From positions 1-13,383 of the forward strand of contig URXH01000054.1 in the NCBI GenBank assembly GCA_900551675.1: a stretch of DNA of 13,383 nt, read 5' to 3'. Below the pieces are notes generated by a model, which was not told the origin of the DNA, searched no databases, and saw only the letters and a program-made list of their open reading frames with translations. A program made the translations under genes and the position numbers. The DNA comes from an uncultured bacterium (GTDB lineage Bacteria > Cyanobacteriota > Vampirovibrionia > Gastranaerophilales > Gastranaerophilaceae). Each line of letters opens with the position of its first letter. The first letter of the stretch is position 1. This document shows, piece by piece, positions 1 through 6,701 of the stretch.

Positions 1-160
1 CCCAAATCTGGCCGCTGGGACATTCACAACTGCTGCCGTTCCAAACCTGACCACCAGTACAGTCATCTGACGGATCGTCTACGCAGGTTCCGCCCTGATC
101 AATCTGACCTTCTGGACAAACACAGGAACTGCCGTTCCAGATCTTGCCGCCAAGACAATC
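1..160 (-). repeat. Tandem 32-residue Cys-rich repeats in the pilin-like protein
   Basis: Read on the minus strand, one full unit runs from 160 to 65 and a second starts at 64 and continues past the window edge, an exact offset of 96 bases. Both follow the pattern D-C-x-G-G-x-[IV]-W-N-G-S-S-C-x-C-P-x-G-Q-I, with a Gly/Thr/Cys/Asp-rich linker after the first. The spacing resembles small disulfide-stabilised modules of the EGF or TIL kind, but I cannot assign a family. Further copies probably lie to the left. Confidence 0.75.
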
Positions 161-1233
161 GGGGGTCGAAGGTGGAGTGGATTCGTCTGGAACACACTTA
201 CATGTACTTTCATCTAGATGTGTACCTGATATACACTGAAAACTTACCCACATTCCCAATGAACATGTTGCACATGGAGGTTGTTCACCAGAACATTGGT
301 ATTCACATTGCCAAGAGTCCTTATTAAATGTCATATTAGGCTTATTACATACGCAAGCACAATTTCCATTTACTTCTTTCGCGGTAGCATCAGATGGACA
401 ATACAGACTTTCAGAGCAAGTAAAATCAGGTTGCTCTACATCTGGTGCTCCTGTAGGACAACAACAGCCCTTATATGCGCCCATATTAACAGCTCCAGGA
501 GCAGTACATAAACACGACATATAATTTTCCGGACATACACTTGGTATACTGCTTCCTGAGCCGCCGCCTGATTTTTTCGGACAGCAGTATAAATAACCGA
601 TTCCATCACTGCGAGGTATTTCTCGCGAACCAGGATCCAGCTTCTTACATTCTACTTCATTGGCAGAACATGAATCACAATTAAGAGATGATGATATACA
701 CTTATTCGTTCCCATACACCATCTACAGCCATCCTCTCTGCACGATAGCGGGTCTGAGTTCATGCCACAAGATCCCCCTCCAACAATACCATAATTGGGA
801 TTTGTATCAACACCTGTTTGCCAATCATTTATCTGAATTGCATTTGCAGCTAAAACACCAAAATTGGACTCAAAAAATGTCTGAACCTTCGCAAGCAAAC
901 TCGGTTCTTCTGCTTTTGCCTGATAACGCTCATCCGTTGGATCATAATCAGCTAAAATTTGTGCGGTTGCTGTTCGCAATGTGGAATAGGCAGAATAATA
1001 TGTATAAGTTACTATATTATCCAATTTGTGCTTCGTTACACCAATTGTTACTGCTACGATTACGGCTATAATTAGCATTACTACTATAATCTCTGCTAAG
1101 GTGTAACCGAAAAAGGCTTTAATGAAGGAGCTTAGAGTGCCCCCCCCCCGAGTTCCACAGGGTTAAAACCGTTGCAGGATGAGGCTTTTACAGAGACATC
1201 CTCCGGTTTTCCATCTTGGTTAAATCTTCTCAT
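1..1233 (-). CDS. Cys-rich type IV pilin-like surface protein, 3' end beyond window, out of frame at a G10 tract
   Basis: No single frame spans this gene. ATG at 1233 reads 33 codons (MRRFNQDGKPEDV...) into ten Gs and stops at 1132-1134. In the -1 frame, reading is open from 1162 to the left edge and encodes FFG^YTLAEIIVVMLIIAVI near 1114-1055. This is a prepilin peptidase site (Gly -1, Glu +5) followed by a hydrophobic helix. That frame has no ATG, GTG or TTG upstream of the motif, and TAA at 1163-1165 closes it. One more G (G11), or two fewer (G8), would join the start to the pilin with a leader of about 43 residues. The visible mature part is about 368 residues with roughly 35 cysteines from about residue 110 onward, ending in 32-aa repeats. 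GTG at 1242 is an alternative in-frame start, with AGGAG at 1247-1251 four bases upstream. The family call rests on the prepilin motif. The surface or adhesive role is inferred. Real phase variation, slippage decoding or a homopolymer sequencing error could each explain the frame break. Confidence 0.75.
1140..1149 (-). repeat. G10 homopolymer tract (C10 on plus strand), candidate phase-variation switch
   Basis: Ten consecutive Cs on the plus strand read as ten Gs in the pilin leader, after codon 28 (CTC). With n Gs the downstream prepilin frame is in register only when n+1 is divisible by three, so G8 and G11 are on while G9 and G10 are off. G9 stops within ten codons at TAA, and G10 stops at 1132-1134. 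A G tract this long is striking in such AT-rich DNA. Poly-G/C tracts of 8-12 are classic slipped-strand contingency loci in Campylobacter, Neisseria and Bordetella. Confidence 0.75.
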
Positions 1234-1270
1234 AATCCTCACTTGGCTCCTAAATTTTCTATACATATTA

Positions 1271-1299
1271 ATTTTAACATATTTTTTTTAATTATTCAA
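1271..1299 (-). promoter_or_regulatory. Predicted sigma70-type promoter for the pilin-like gene
   Basis: On the minus strand, TTGAAT (1294-1299) and TAAAAT (1271-1276) are separated by exactly 17 bases, matching the -35 consensus at 4/6 and the -10 consensus at 5/6. Transcription would start near 1264, about 30 bases upstream of ATG 1233. The site lies in the 83-base gap after dgt. No terminator is visible in that gap, so read-through from the upstream operon is also possible. Confidence 0.5.
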
Positions 1300-1316
1300 G
1301 CGTACATAATTGTTTA

Positions 1317-2345
1317 TTAATAAAGTTTTGCAAGCTTGAATAAATAATCTTCTTTCGCTCCGGATTTAAAACCTGTAGGAATAAAGTTTTCTTTATACTT
1401 TTCAATTGCGTATCTGTCCGTCATGCCTGAGATATAGTCTGTAACTATTCTTTCAATTTTTGCTTCTTCACAAACAGGTTTGAGCATATCACAATAAAGA
1501 TAAAACAGCTCTTTTATCACATTACGCGCTTTTTTCTCCTCGAGCTTTGCAGGAGATGCGTCTTCATAAACATTTTCAAACATCCACTGACGTAATTTTG
1601 TTGTGTAATGCCAGCCTTCTTCACTCATAGAAACCTCCGGCTTATCCATTGAATTATAAACAATTTCATCAATCATTTTGCTTAAACGTCTGCTTTGATT
1701 TGACGAAAAATATTCAATGCAATCACGCGGCAGATCACTTTCAGCAATAATCCCCGCGCGGATGGAATCTTCAATATCATGGTTTATATAAGCTATCTTA
1801 TCTGCAAGCTGAACAATCTGTGCCTCCGGAGTTTTGGGTGTGTAGCCCCATGTATGGGTTAAAATGCCGTCAATTGTTTCTCTGCAAAGGTTCAAATCTT
1901 CCAGAACTTCTACAACTCTGACACTTTGAATATTATGATGAAATCCGCCTTTTACAAGATCGTTCAGAACCCCTTCGCCGCAGTGTCCGAAAGGAGTATG
2001 CCCCAGATCATGCCCCAGAGCTATTGCCTCAACCAAATCTTCATTAAAATTAAGCGCCCTTGCAATTGTTCTTCCAATTTGAGAAACCTCAAGAGTATGC
2101 GTCAGGCGGGTTCTGAAATGGTCATCAAAAGGGGAAAGAAAAACCTGTGTTTTATGCTTCAATCTTCTGAATGCTTTTGAATGCAGTATTCTATCTCTGT
2201 CTCTTTGAAATTCGGTACGAATATGGCAGGGGTCTATTTTCTTTTTTCGACCTTTTGTAAAACGGCTCTTTGTAGCATACTCGCTTAAATTATCTATTTC
2301 ACGCTGTTCAAGTTTAAATCTTATAGAATTATCAGTTTTTACCAT
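1317..2345 (-). CDS. dgt: Deoxyguanosinetriphosphate triphosphohydrolase-like HD hydrolase
   Basis: This is a soluble HD-superfamily enzyme of the dGTPase-like family, expected to cleave dNTPs to a deoxynucleoside and tripolyphosphate and so to adjust dNTP pools. The metal-binding HD signature is complete: His83 in RLTHTLEV, His112-Asp113 in GHDLGHTPFGH, and Asp182 in QLADKIAYINHDIEDS. The N-terminal stretch SKAFRRLKHKTQVF (about 56-69) is typical of this family, and 342 residues is the usual length of the short bacterial form. The ATG has AGAGG about 10 bases upstream. It is the last gene of the minus-strand run, 46 bases after the 547-aa gene, and nothing links it functionally to LPS genes. 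Substrate preference cannot be read from sequence. Confidence 0.9.
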   Translation of the reverse strand: MVKTDNSIRFKLEQREIDNLSEYATKSRFTKGRKKKIDPCHIRTEFQRDRDRILHSKAFRRLKHKTQVFLSPFDDHFRTRLTHTLEVSQIGRTIARALNFNEDLVEAIALGHDLGHTPFGHCGEGVLNDLVKGGFHHNIQSVRVVEVLEDLNLCRETIDGILTHTWGYTPKTPEAQIVQLADKIAYINHDIEDSIRAGIIAESDLPRDCIEYFSSNQSRRLSKMIDEIVYNSMDKPEVSMSEEGWHYTTKLRQWMFENVYEDASPAKLEEKKARNVIKELFYLYCDMLKPVCEEAKIERIVTDYISGMTDRYAIEKYKENFIPTGFKSGAKEDYLFKLAKLY

Positions 2346-2391
2346 AGCAATAAATCCTCTGTTTAAATCCTAACAGAAAATAAAATATTTG

Positions 2392-4035
2392 TTATACTAT
2401 ATCTGATTGAGGTTTAAAGATATCGCGCGGATGGAAAGAAACATCCAATGTATATTTCTTTCTTGCATCATCCGCAGATGTACCGATTTTATTCATCAGC
2501 CAGCCTGAAAGAAGGCCTAAAGCCATGGCCTTGCCGCCCGCGACTAATCTTGCCGTGCAGTAAAGCGAAGTGGCTATTGCACCGATTGCAGGAATACCGT
2601 ATTTTAACGAAACAGAATATCTGTCATCTTTATTCTCTGCTTTGTTCAAGTAATACCCGACAGCACCGACTGCTCCTATAATAGACATTACATCTGTCGG
2701 GGCTGATCCCAGACGCAGATCACGTGCTTTATCTACATATTCTACAGTTTCTTTTTCTATTGATTTATCAAGAGACTTGACGGCCGACTGTACATGTGAT
2801 TTAAGCTTCAAATACTCATTCCGCGGAAGAAGTTTTTTGTAAGCTGTTAAAATTTCCTGCAATTCGCCTTTTGAACTTTTTGAAATAATATTTTCAACTT
2901 CTTCAACATATCTTGATATTGATTTAACAGCTTCAGGATTATAGTTATACTGCGAAGAAACATCTTTGAAATTTGCGGCCAGCTTTTTAAGATTTGCACT
3001 AATTTCAGAATTTAACACATTTCTTTGAACAGCTTCCTGATTCCCTGATAATTTTTTGTACTTGTCAAGATTATTCCGCAGAGTATTCATTATCTCATTT
3101 GTCGACATATCAGAAGGGTTTACAAACTTTTGGATATTATCAAGAGCTTTTAGGGTAGCTTTATAATTATCAGTGATATCATGAGTTATTGCCTGACGAA
3201 GTAATCCTGTTTCATTTGCAAGCTTCATTTTTGCAGGAAGCATATAATCCTCTGCAATAAAGGTCTGCCACATATTTTTCGATTTGAAGTTTCTTATATC
3301 TTTTAAACTTGCATCCCAGAAAAATTCAAATAACCCGTCTGTAGCTTTATTAACTTCTTTTAATCTTTCATTACGCGCATTTATGCCAAAACCTTTTTCA
3401 AGATTTGAATTTACATGTCTTATTCTTGAATTTATATCTTTTATTGCGTTCAAAACCTCTGTACTTTGCGAATTTTTACGTAAAATTCTCTCATTTACCG
3501 ATGTAAAATACTCATTCAGACCTGCAAATTTTGCATTAGTTTTGGAATACGATGCATTCACCGTTTTACGGCTTATTCTTTCAAAAAATCTTGTTATACC
3601 TTCGTGAATTTTTCGCGTAAACGTACGCTCCCCGTTTTTGCCCCACATTATTCTCTGGCAGGCTACATCTTTTAATGTCGTAAAGTTATTAATACTTTCC
3701 GATTTCGAAATAAATGTATCAGTCTTTGCAATTGCATAACGGTAAAAGTTCTTAAATTTACCACCCTTTGCCATTTTTTGTTCCAGTTTTAATTTCCACT
3801 TATCTAAAAGTTTCGCAAAACCTTTATTAAAGCCTCCGCTGAACAGCGCAAGCGTACCAAAACCTACAACCAATGCCGATATTGCAATTGTTTTACCTAA
3901 ATGATGCTCTTTTTTCTCTTCCTGCGTATTTAAAAAAGACGTATTTATATAGTAGCCGTTTTGCGGCTGTTTAAAATTATTAAATGCACTACGCTGTTGT
4001 GCATAATTTCCTGCTGCAAGTACCTGATCAACCAT
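2392..4035 (-). CDS. Large membrane-anchored protein of unknown function
   Basis: I do not recognise a named family. The 547-residue protein has a polar Gln/Asn/Tyr-rich N-terminus (1-45), a hydrophobic segment at about 49-67 (TIAISALVVGFGTLALFSGG), and a long Lys/Asn-rich, mostly helical middle (about 75-440) with coiled-coil-like stretches. Two or three further hydrophobic, Gly/Ala-rich segments lie at about 448-463, 480-498 and 500-515, followed by a charged tail. There is no signal peptide cleavage site and no catalytic motif. The architecture suggests a helical domain held between membrane anchors, perhaps a scaffold or spacer. ATG at 4035 is preceded by AGG six bases upstream. It sits between lpxB (47-base gap) and dgt (46-base gap). 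Its style resembles poorly annotated proteins of gut Melainabacteria, which is an impression and not a match. Confidence 0.8.
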   Translation of the reverse strand: MVDQVLAAGNYAQQRSAFNNFKQPQNGYYINTSFLNTQEEKKEHHLGKTIAISALVVGFGTLALFSGGFNKGFAKLLDKWKLKLEQKMAKGGKFKNFYRYAIAKTDTFISKSESINNFTTLKDVACQRIMWGKNGERTFTRKIHEGITRFFERISRKTVNASYSKTNAKFAGLNEYFTSVNERILRKNSQSTEVLNAIKDINSRIRHVNSNLEKGFGINARNERLKEVNKATDGLFEFFWDASLKDIRNFKSKNMWQTFIAEDYMLPAKMKLANETGLLRQAITHDITDNYKATLKALDNIQKFVNPSDMSTNEIMNTLRNNLDKYKKLSGNQEAVQRNVLNSEISANLKKLAANFKDVSSQYNYNPEAVKSISRYVEEVENIISKSSKGELQEILTAYKKLLPRNEYLKLKSHVQSAVKSLDKSIEKETVEYVDKARDLRLGSAPTDVMSIIGAVGAVGYYLNKAENKDDRYSVSLKYGIPAIGAIATSLYCTARLVAGGKAMALGLLSGWLMNKIGTSADDARKKYTLDVSFHPRDIFKPQSDIV

Positions 4036-4082
4036 ACGCTACCTATATATATTAACGCATAGGATATATAATTATTGCCTTT

Positions 4083-5219
4083 TTATAAAGAATTGTTAAC
4101 GCCAAGTACATCTGCGATTACATTTGCCGTCTCCAATGCGGAATTTTTAACTGACAAAAGCGACTTAACCATTCCAAGATCTTTAATATTTTCTTCGCGG
4201 TACTGAGTGTCATATAAGAGACGTTCAATTTCATAAGATATTTTATCAACCCTTACATCACCCTGCAAAATCTCAGGTACAATAGATTTATTCGCAATAA
4301 TATTCGGCAGAGAAACATGATTTATTCTTATGACAAGGAGATAAATTAAATAAAAAAGCCATGGTCCTCTATATGCAATAATCATAGGAGTCTGATAAAG
4401 GCATGCTTCAAGAGCAACTGTTCCTGACGCAAGAATTAACGCATCAGAAATACTGAGCAGCGCCTGATTTTCACCTTTTATTACAGGGAAAGGTGATTTT
4501 TTTAAGTATTTGCGATAAACATTGTCAGATAAATTTGGCGCATGCGAAACACAAAACTGCAAATCAGGGTGGTTCTTTTGAAGTTCCTGACCGGTTTTTA
4601 TAAACACATTCATTAAATATTTCAATTCAAATTCTCTTGAACCAGGGAATATTGAAACAAGCTTTTTATTTTTATCAAGTCCATGCTTTTCAAAAAATTC
4701 ATCCCTGTCTGCCTTTGGCGCAAGCTGGGAAACAAGCGGATGACCGCAGTAATGGGTCTTTATTCCGTATTTTTCATACATTTCTTTTTCGAACGGAAAT
4801 ATACACAAAACCTCATCTATATTTTTTTTAATTGTATGAATTCTCCACTTACGGCTCGCCCAGACCTGAGGCGGGATATAATAAAGGACCTTAATCCCTG
4901 CTTTTTTTAAAAATTTTGAAATATTAAGGTTAAATGCACCGTAATCAATAAGCAAAACTAAATCAGGCTTATATTGACACGTCAGATAATCAACAATCTT
5001 TTTCCCTAAAATAATATGGTCAAAAATTATTCCTAAAGAAAGCCCGACTTTGCCCATCTTTTTTTGATCGGAAAACAGTTTGACACCTTCAGCTTTTAAA
5101 TTATCTCCTCCGACGCCTTCTATTTCAATATCAGGGCTGATTGAACGTAAAGCCCTTACAACATGAGATGCATGGATATCGCCTGAATATTCGCCTGTTA
5201 TTATAAAAATTTTTTTCAT
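4083..5219 (-). CDS. lpxB: Lipid-A-disaccharide synthase
   Basis: LpxB is a GT19-family, inner-membrane-associated glycosyltransferase. It joins UDP-2,3-diacylglucosamine to lipid X, giving the lipid A disaccharide 1-phosphate and UDP. Family motifs are present in order: GEYSGDIHA near the N-terminus (9-17), EGVGGDNL (34-41), the acidic IDYGAFN (Asp92, at the position of the catalytic Asp of characterised LpxBs), YYIPPQVWASR (113-123), CGHPLV (158-163), FPGSRE (191-196) and the nucleotide-sugar motif SGTVALEA (265-272). At 378 residues it has normal length. ATG 5219 lies two bases after the lpxI stop and has no good ribosome binding site, so translation probably depends on reinitiation after lpxI. 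That pairing matches its metabolic role, since LpxI makes one of its two substrates. Confidence 0.95.
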   Translation of the reverse strand: MKKIFIITGEYSGDIHASHVVRALRSISPDIEIEGVGGDNLKAEGVKLFSDQKKMGKVGLSLGIIFDHIILGKKIVDYLTCQYKPDLVLLIDYGAFNLNISKFLKKAGIKVLYYIPPQVWASRKWRIHTIKKNIDEVLCIFPFEKEMYEKYGIKTHYCGHPLVSQLAPKADRDEFFEKHGLDKNKKLVSIFPGSREFELKYLMNVFIKTGQELQKNHPDLQFCVSHAPNLSDNVYRKYLKKSPFPVIKGENQALLSISDALILASGTVALEACLYQTPMIIAYRGPWLFYLIYLLVIRINHVSLPNIIANKSIVPEILQGDVRVDKISYEIERLLYDTQYREENIKDLGMVKSLLSVKNSALETANVIADVLGVNNSL

Positions 5220-5221
5220 AA

Positions 5222-6037
5222 TTACACTGCCATTACAACAATACCGTTTCTGTCTGCAAATTTAATTACATTTTCCTGATCAACAATTATGGTCTCATTA
5301 GCTTCTACGGCAATCAAATCAGCTTTATATTTTTTCATGGTTTTTAAGGTTCTCAAGCCTATCGCCGGAATATCAAATCTTTTGTCCTGAAATGGTTTTG
5401 AGACCTTTACAACAACAGCATCTTTTTTGGCAAGTTTTGCCCCTCGCCTGATGCACATATCGGTACCTTCTATAGCCTCTACTGCCATAATCATTTTATC
5501 TTTAATTACGACAGACTGGCCGACATCGATTTTTCCCATTTCTTTTGCAAGCCAGAATCCGTAATTAACATCCTCGAGCTGGCTCTCTGTAGGCTTATTT
5601 TTCCCGAGAACACCTGACGGAATCATCAAATTTTTAATAAAAATAGTTTGATCCAATACAGTAATATTATGTTTTTCAAATTCTTTTACGATTAAAAGCA
5701 TAACTTCATCATCATTCAATCTTTTTACAGATTTCAATATTTCAATAGCCCGCGCATCAAATTTGTGAAGCTGTAAAAGAACCCGCTTATGCACTTTGCC
5801 TAAAAATGTTACCTGTTTAATTTCTTCTTCGGTAAAAATTTTTTCTATCCTTGTCATTTCACCCGGATGACATGAATAAACTTTTGAACAATATTTTTTT
5901 AATTCTTTTAAATTATCATTAGCCAGAGATACGCATATAACTTCAAAACCGTTTTCTTTTGCATGACGAGCCATTTCAACGGGTAAAATCCCGTCGCCAG
6001 CCAGCAATCCCTGTTTATTTTCCAACATTATCGACAC
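5222..6037 (-). CDS. lpxI: UDP-2,3-diacylglucosamine pyrophosphatase, LpxI type
   Basis: LpxI hydrolyses UDP-2,3-diacylglucosamine to lipid X and UMP. It replaces the unrelated LpxH in some lineages. The family (formerly DUF1009) shows in the N-terminal AGDGILPVEMARHAKENG (13-30), FLGKVHKR (78-85) and the conserved C-terminal half with VEAIEGTD (186-193), KVSKPFQDKRFDIPAIG (211-227) and the closing VDQENVIKFADRNGI. Length (271) is typical. The start is GTG at 6037, because AGAGGA lies seven bases upstream. The in-frame ATG at 6028 would be 16 bases from it. An extended -10 promoter sits directly upstream. The gene lies two bases ahead of lpxB. Confidence 0.93.
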   Translation of the reverse strand: MSIMLENKQGLLAGDGILPVEMARHAKENGFEVICVSLANDNLKELKKYCSKVYSCHPGEMTRIEKIFTEEEIKQVTFLGKVHKRVLLQLHKFDARAIEILKSVKRLNDDEVMLLIVKEFEKHNITVLDQTIFIKNLMIPSGVLGKNKPTESQLEDVNYGFWLAKEMGKIDVGQSVVIKDKMIMAVEAIEGTDMCIRRGAKLAKKDAVVVKVSKPFQDKRFDIPAIGLRTLKTMKKYKADLIAVEANETIIVDQENVIKFADRNGIVVMAV

Positions 6038-6062
6038 TTTTATTTCCTCTTTTACTTAAATT

Positions 6063-6090
6063 ATTATATCACAACTAATTTTTCAGTGAA
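6063..6090 (-). promoter_or_regulatory. Predicted internal extended -10 promoter ahead of lpxI-lpxB
   Basis: The minus strand carries TGATATAAT, a perfect extended -10 (TGnTATAAT; hexamer at 6063-6068). TTCACT at 6085-6090 could act as a weak -35 (4/6, 16-base spacer). The site overlaps the stop codon of the aldolase gene. Transcription would begin near 6056, giving a leader of about 19 bases that contains the lpxI ribosome binding site. It would let lpxI, lpxB, the 547-aa gene and dgt be expressed apart from the upstream genes. Confidence 0.55.
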
Positions 6091-6701
6091 TAAATTTCAT
6101 CAACTTGCTTTTCAGATAATGGCACAGCCCCGCCCAAAATCTTGGTATTGCAAACAACTTGAGCGTAACTTTCTGCAAGTTCCAGCTTTAAAAACGCATC
6201 AAGTATTGTCGAATCACCGACAACAAATCCATGATTTGCCATCAAAACAGCATTGTATTTATCAAAATATTTTGCAGTTTTTTCAACAAGTTCCATAGAA
6301 CCCGGCAGTCCGTAATCAGCAAGCGGAATTTGTCCGAAATAAAAAACATTTTCTGCCATTAAAGGTTCATCTAATGCAGCATGAGCACAGGCAAATGCGC
6401 TCAAAAAAGGCGGATGCACATGAATAATATAATTTACATCCTCTCTTTGCCGGTAAAATTGAACATGGAGCATCTTTTCAGACGAAGGCTTTTTATCTCC
6501 TTCTATTAAATTTCCGCCAAAATCCATGACTACTAAATCATCGTCCTTCAAGTAACCATTAGCCGTACCTGATGCAGTTATCAAAATCTTATCTTCATAT
6601 CTTGCAGAAATATTGCCGGAATACCCCGGCGTAAAATTTTTTAAACCTGCTAATCTTCCGTATTCAATTATTTCAGATTTCAATTCTTCTAAACTTTTCA
6701 T
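6075..6701 (-). CDS. Class II aldolase/adducin-family protein
   Basis: This is a zinc-dependent class II aldolase-fold enzyme of the L-fuculose-1-phosphate aldolase type. The N-terminal GYSGNISAR (26-34) and ITASGT (41-46) bind the substrate phosphate in known members. Glu75 in KPSSE is the likely catalytic acid. His94 and His96 (HVHPP) plus His157 (ANHGFV) supply the metal site. At 208 residues it has normal length and appears intact. Possible substrates include fuculose-, rhamnulose-, ribulose- or methylthioribulose-1-phosphate, and sequence alone does not decide. The start ATG touches the lptD-like stop codon with no gap (TAGATG), and AAGGA in the end of that gene serves as the ribosome binding site. 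Its place inside an LPS operon hints at sugar precursor or salvage metabolism, which is inference. Confidence 0.88.
   Translation of the reverse strand: MKSLEELKSEIIEYGRLAGLKNFTPGYSGNISARYEDKILITASGTANGYLKDDDLVVMDFGGNLIEGDKKPSSEKMLHVQFYRQREDVNYIIHVHPPFLSAFACAHAALDEPLMAENVFYFGQIPLADYGLPGSMELVEKTAKYFDKYNAVLMANHGFVVGDSTILDAFLKLELAESYAQVVCNTKILGGAVPLSEKQVDEIYSLKN

Noticed and set aside
281..1071. Plus-strand open frames at 281-511 and 688-1071
   Set aside because: They lie opposite the pilin-like gene, whose minus-strand frame is open throughout and carries a prepilin motif and regular Cys repeats. The plus-strand products have no recognisable features.
1..1233. Treating the pilin-like locus as a decayed pseudogene
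   Set aside because: Apart from the homopolymer length there is no other stop or frameshift over about 370 codons, and the cysteine pattern is well kept. This fits a switchable gene or a count error better than decay.
1298..1309. AAGCGTACATAA also found at 13267-13278
   Set aside because: Both copies are intergenic, but a few repeated 12-mers are expected by chance in 13 kb of AT-rich DNA, and the flanks do not match.
2346..2391. Possible hairpin (TAACA...TGTTA) or promoter between the 547-aa gene and dgt
   Set aside because: The stem is only about five strong pairs with mismatches, there is no U-run, and no -35/-10 pair with proper spacing stands out in this AT-rich gap.
4036..4082. CCTAT...ATAGG inverted repeat and TATATATA stretches upstream of the 547-aa gene
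   Set aside because: A five-base stem and simple TA runs are expected in such AT-rich spacers, with no supporting promoter spacing or conserved operator pattern.
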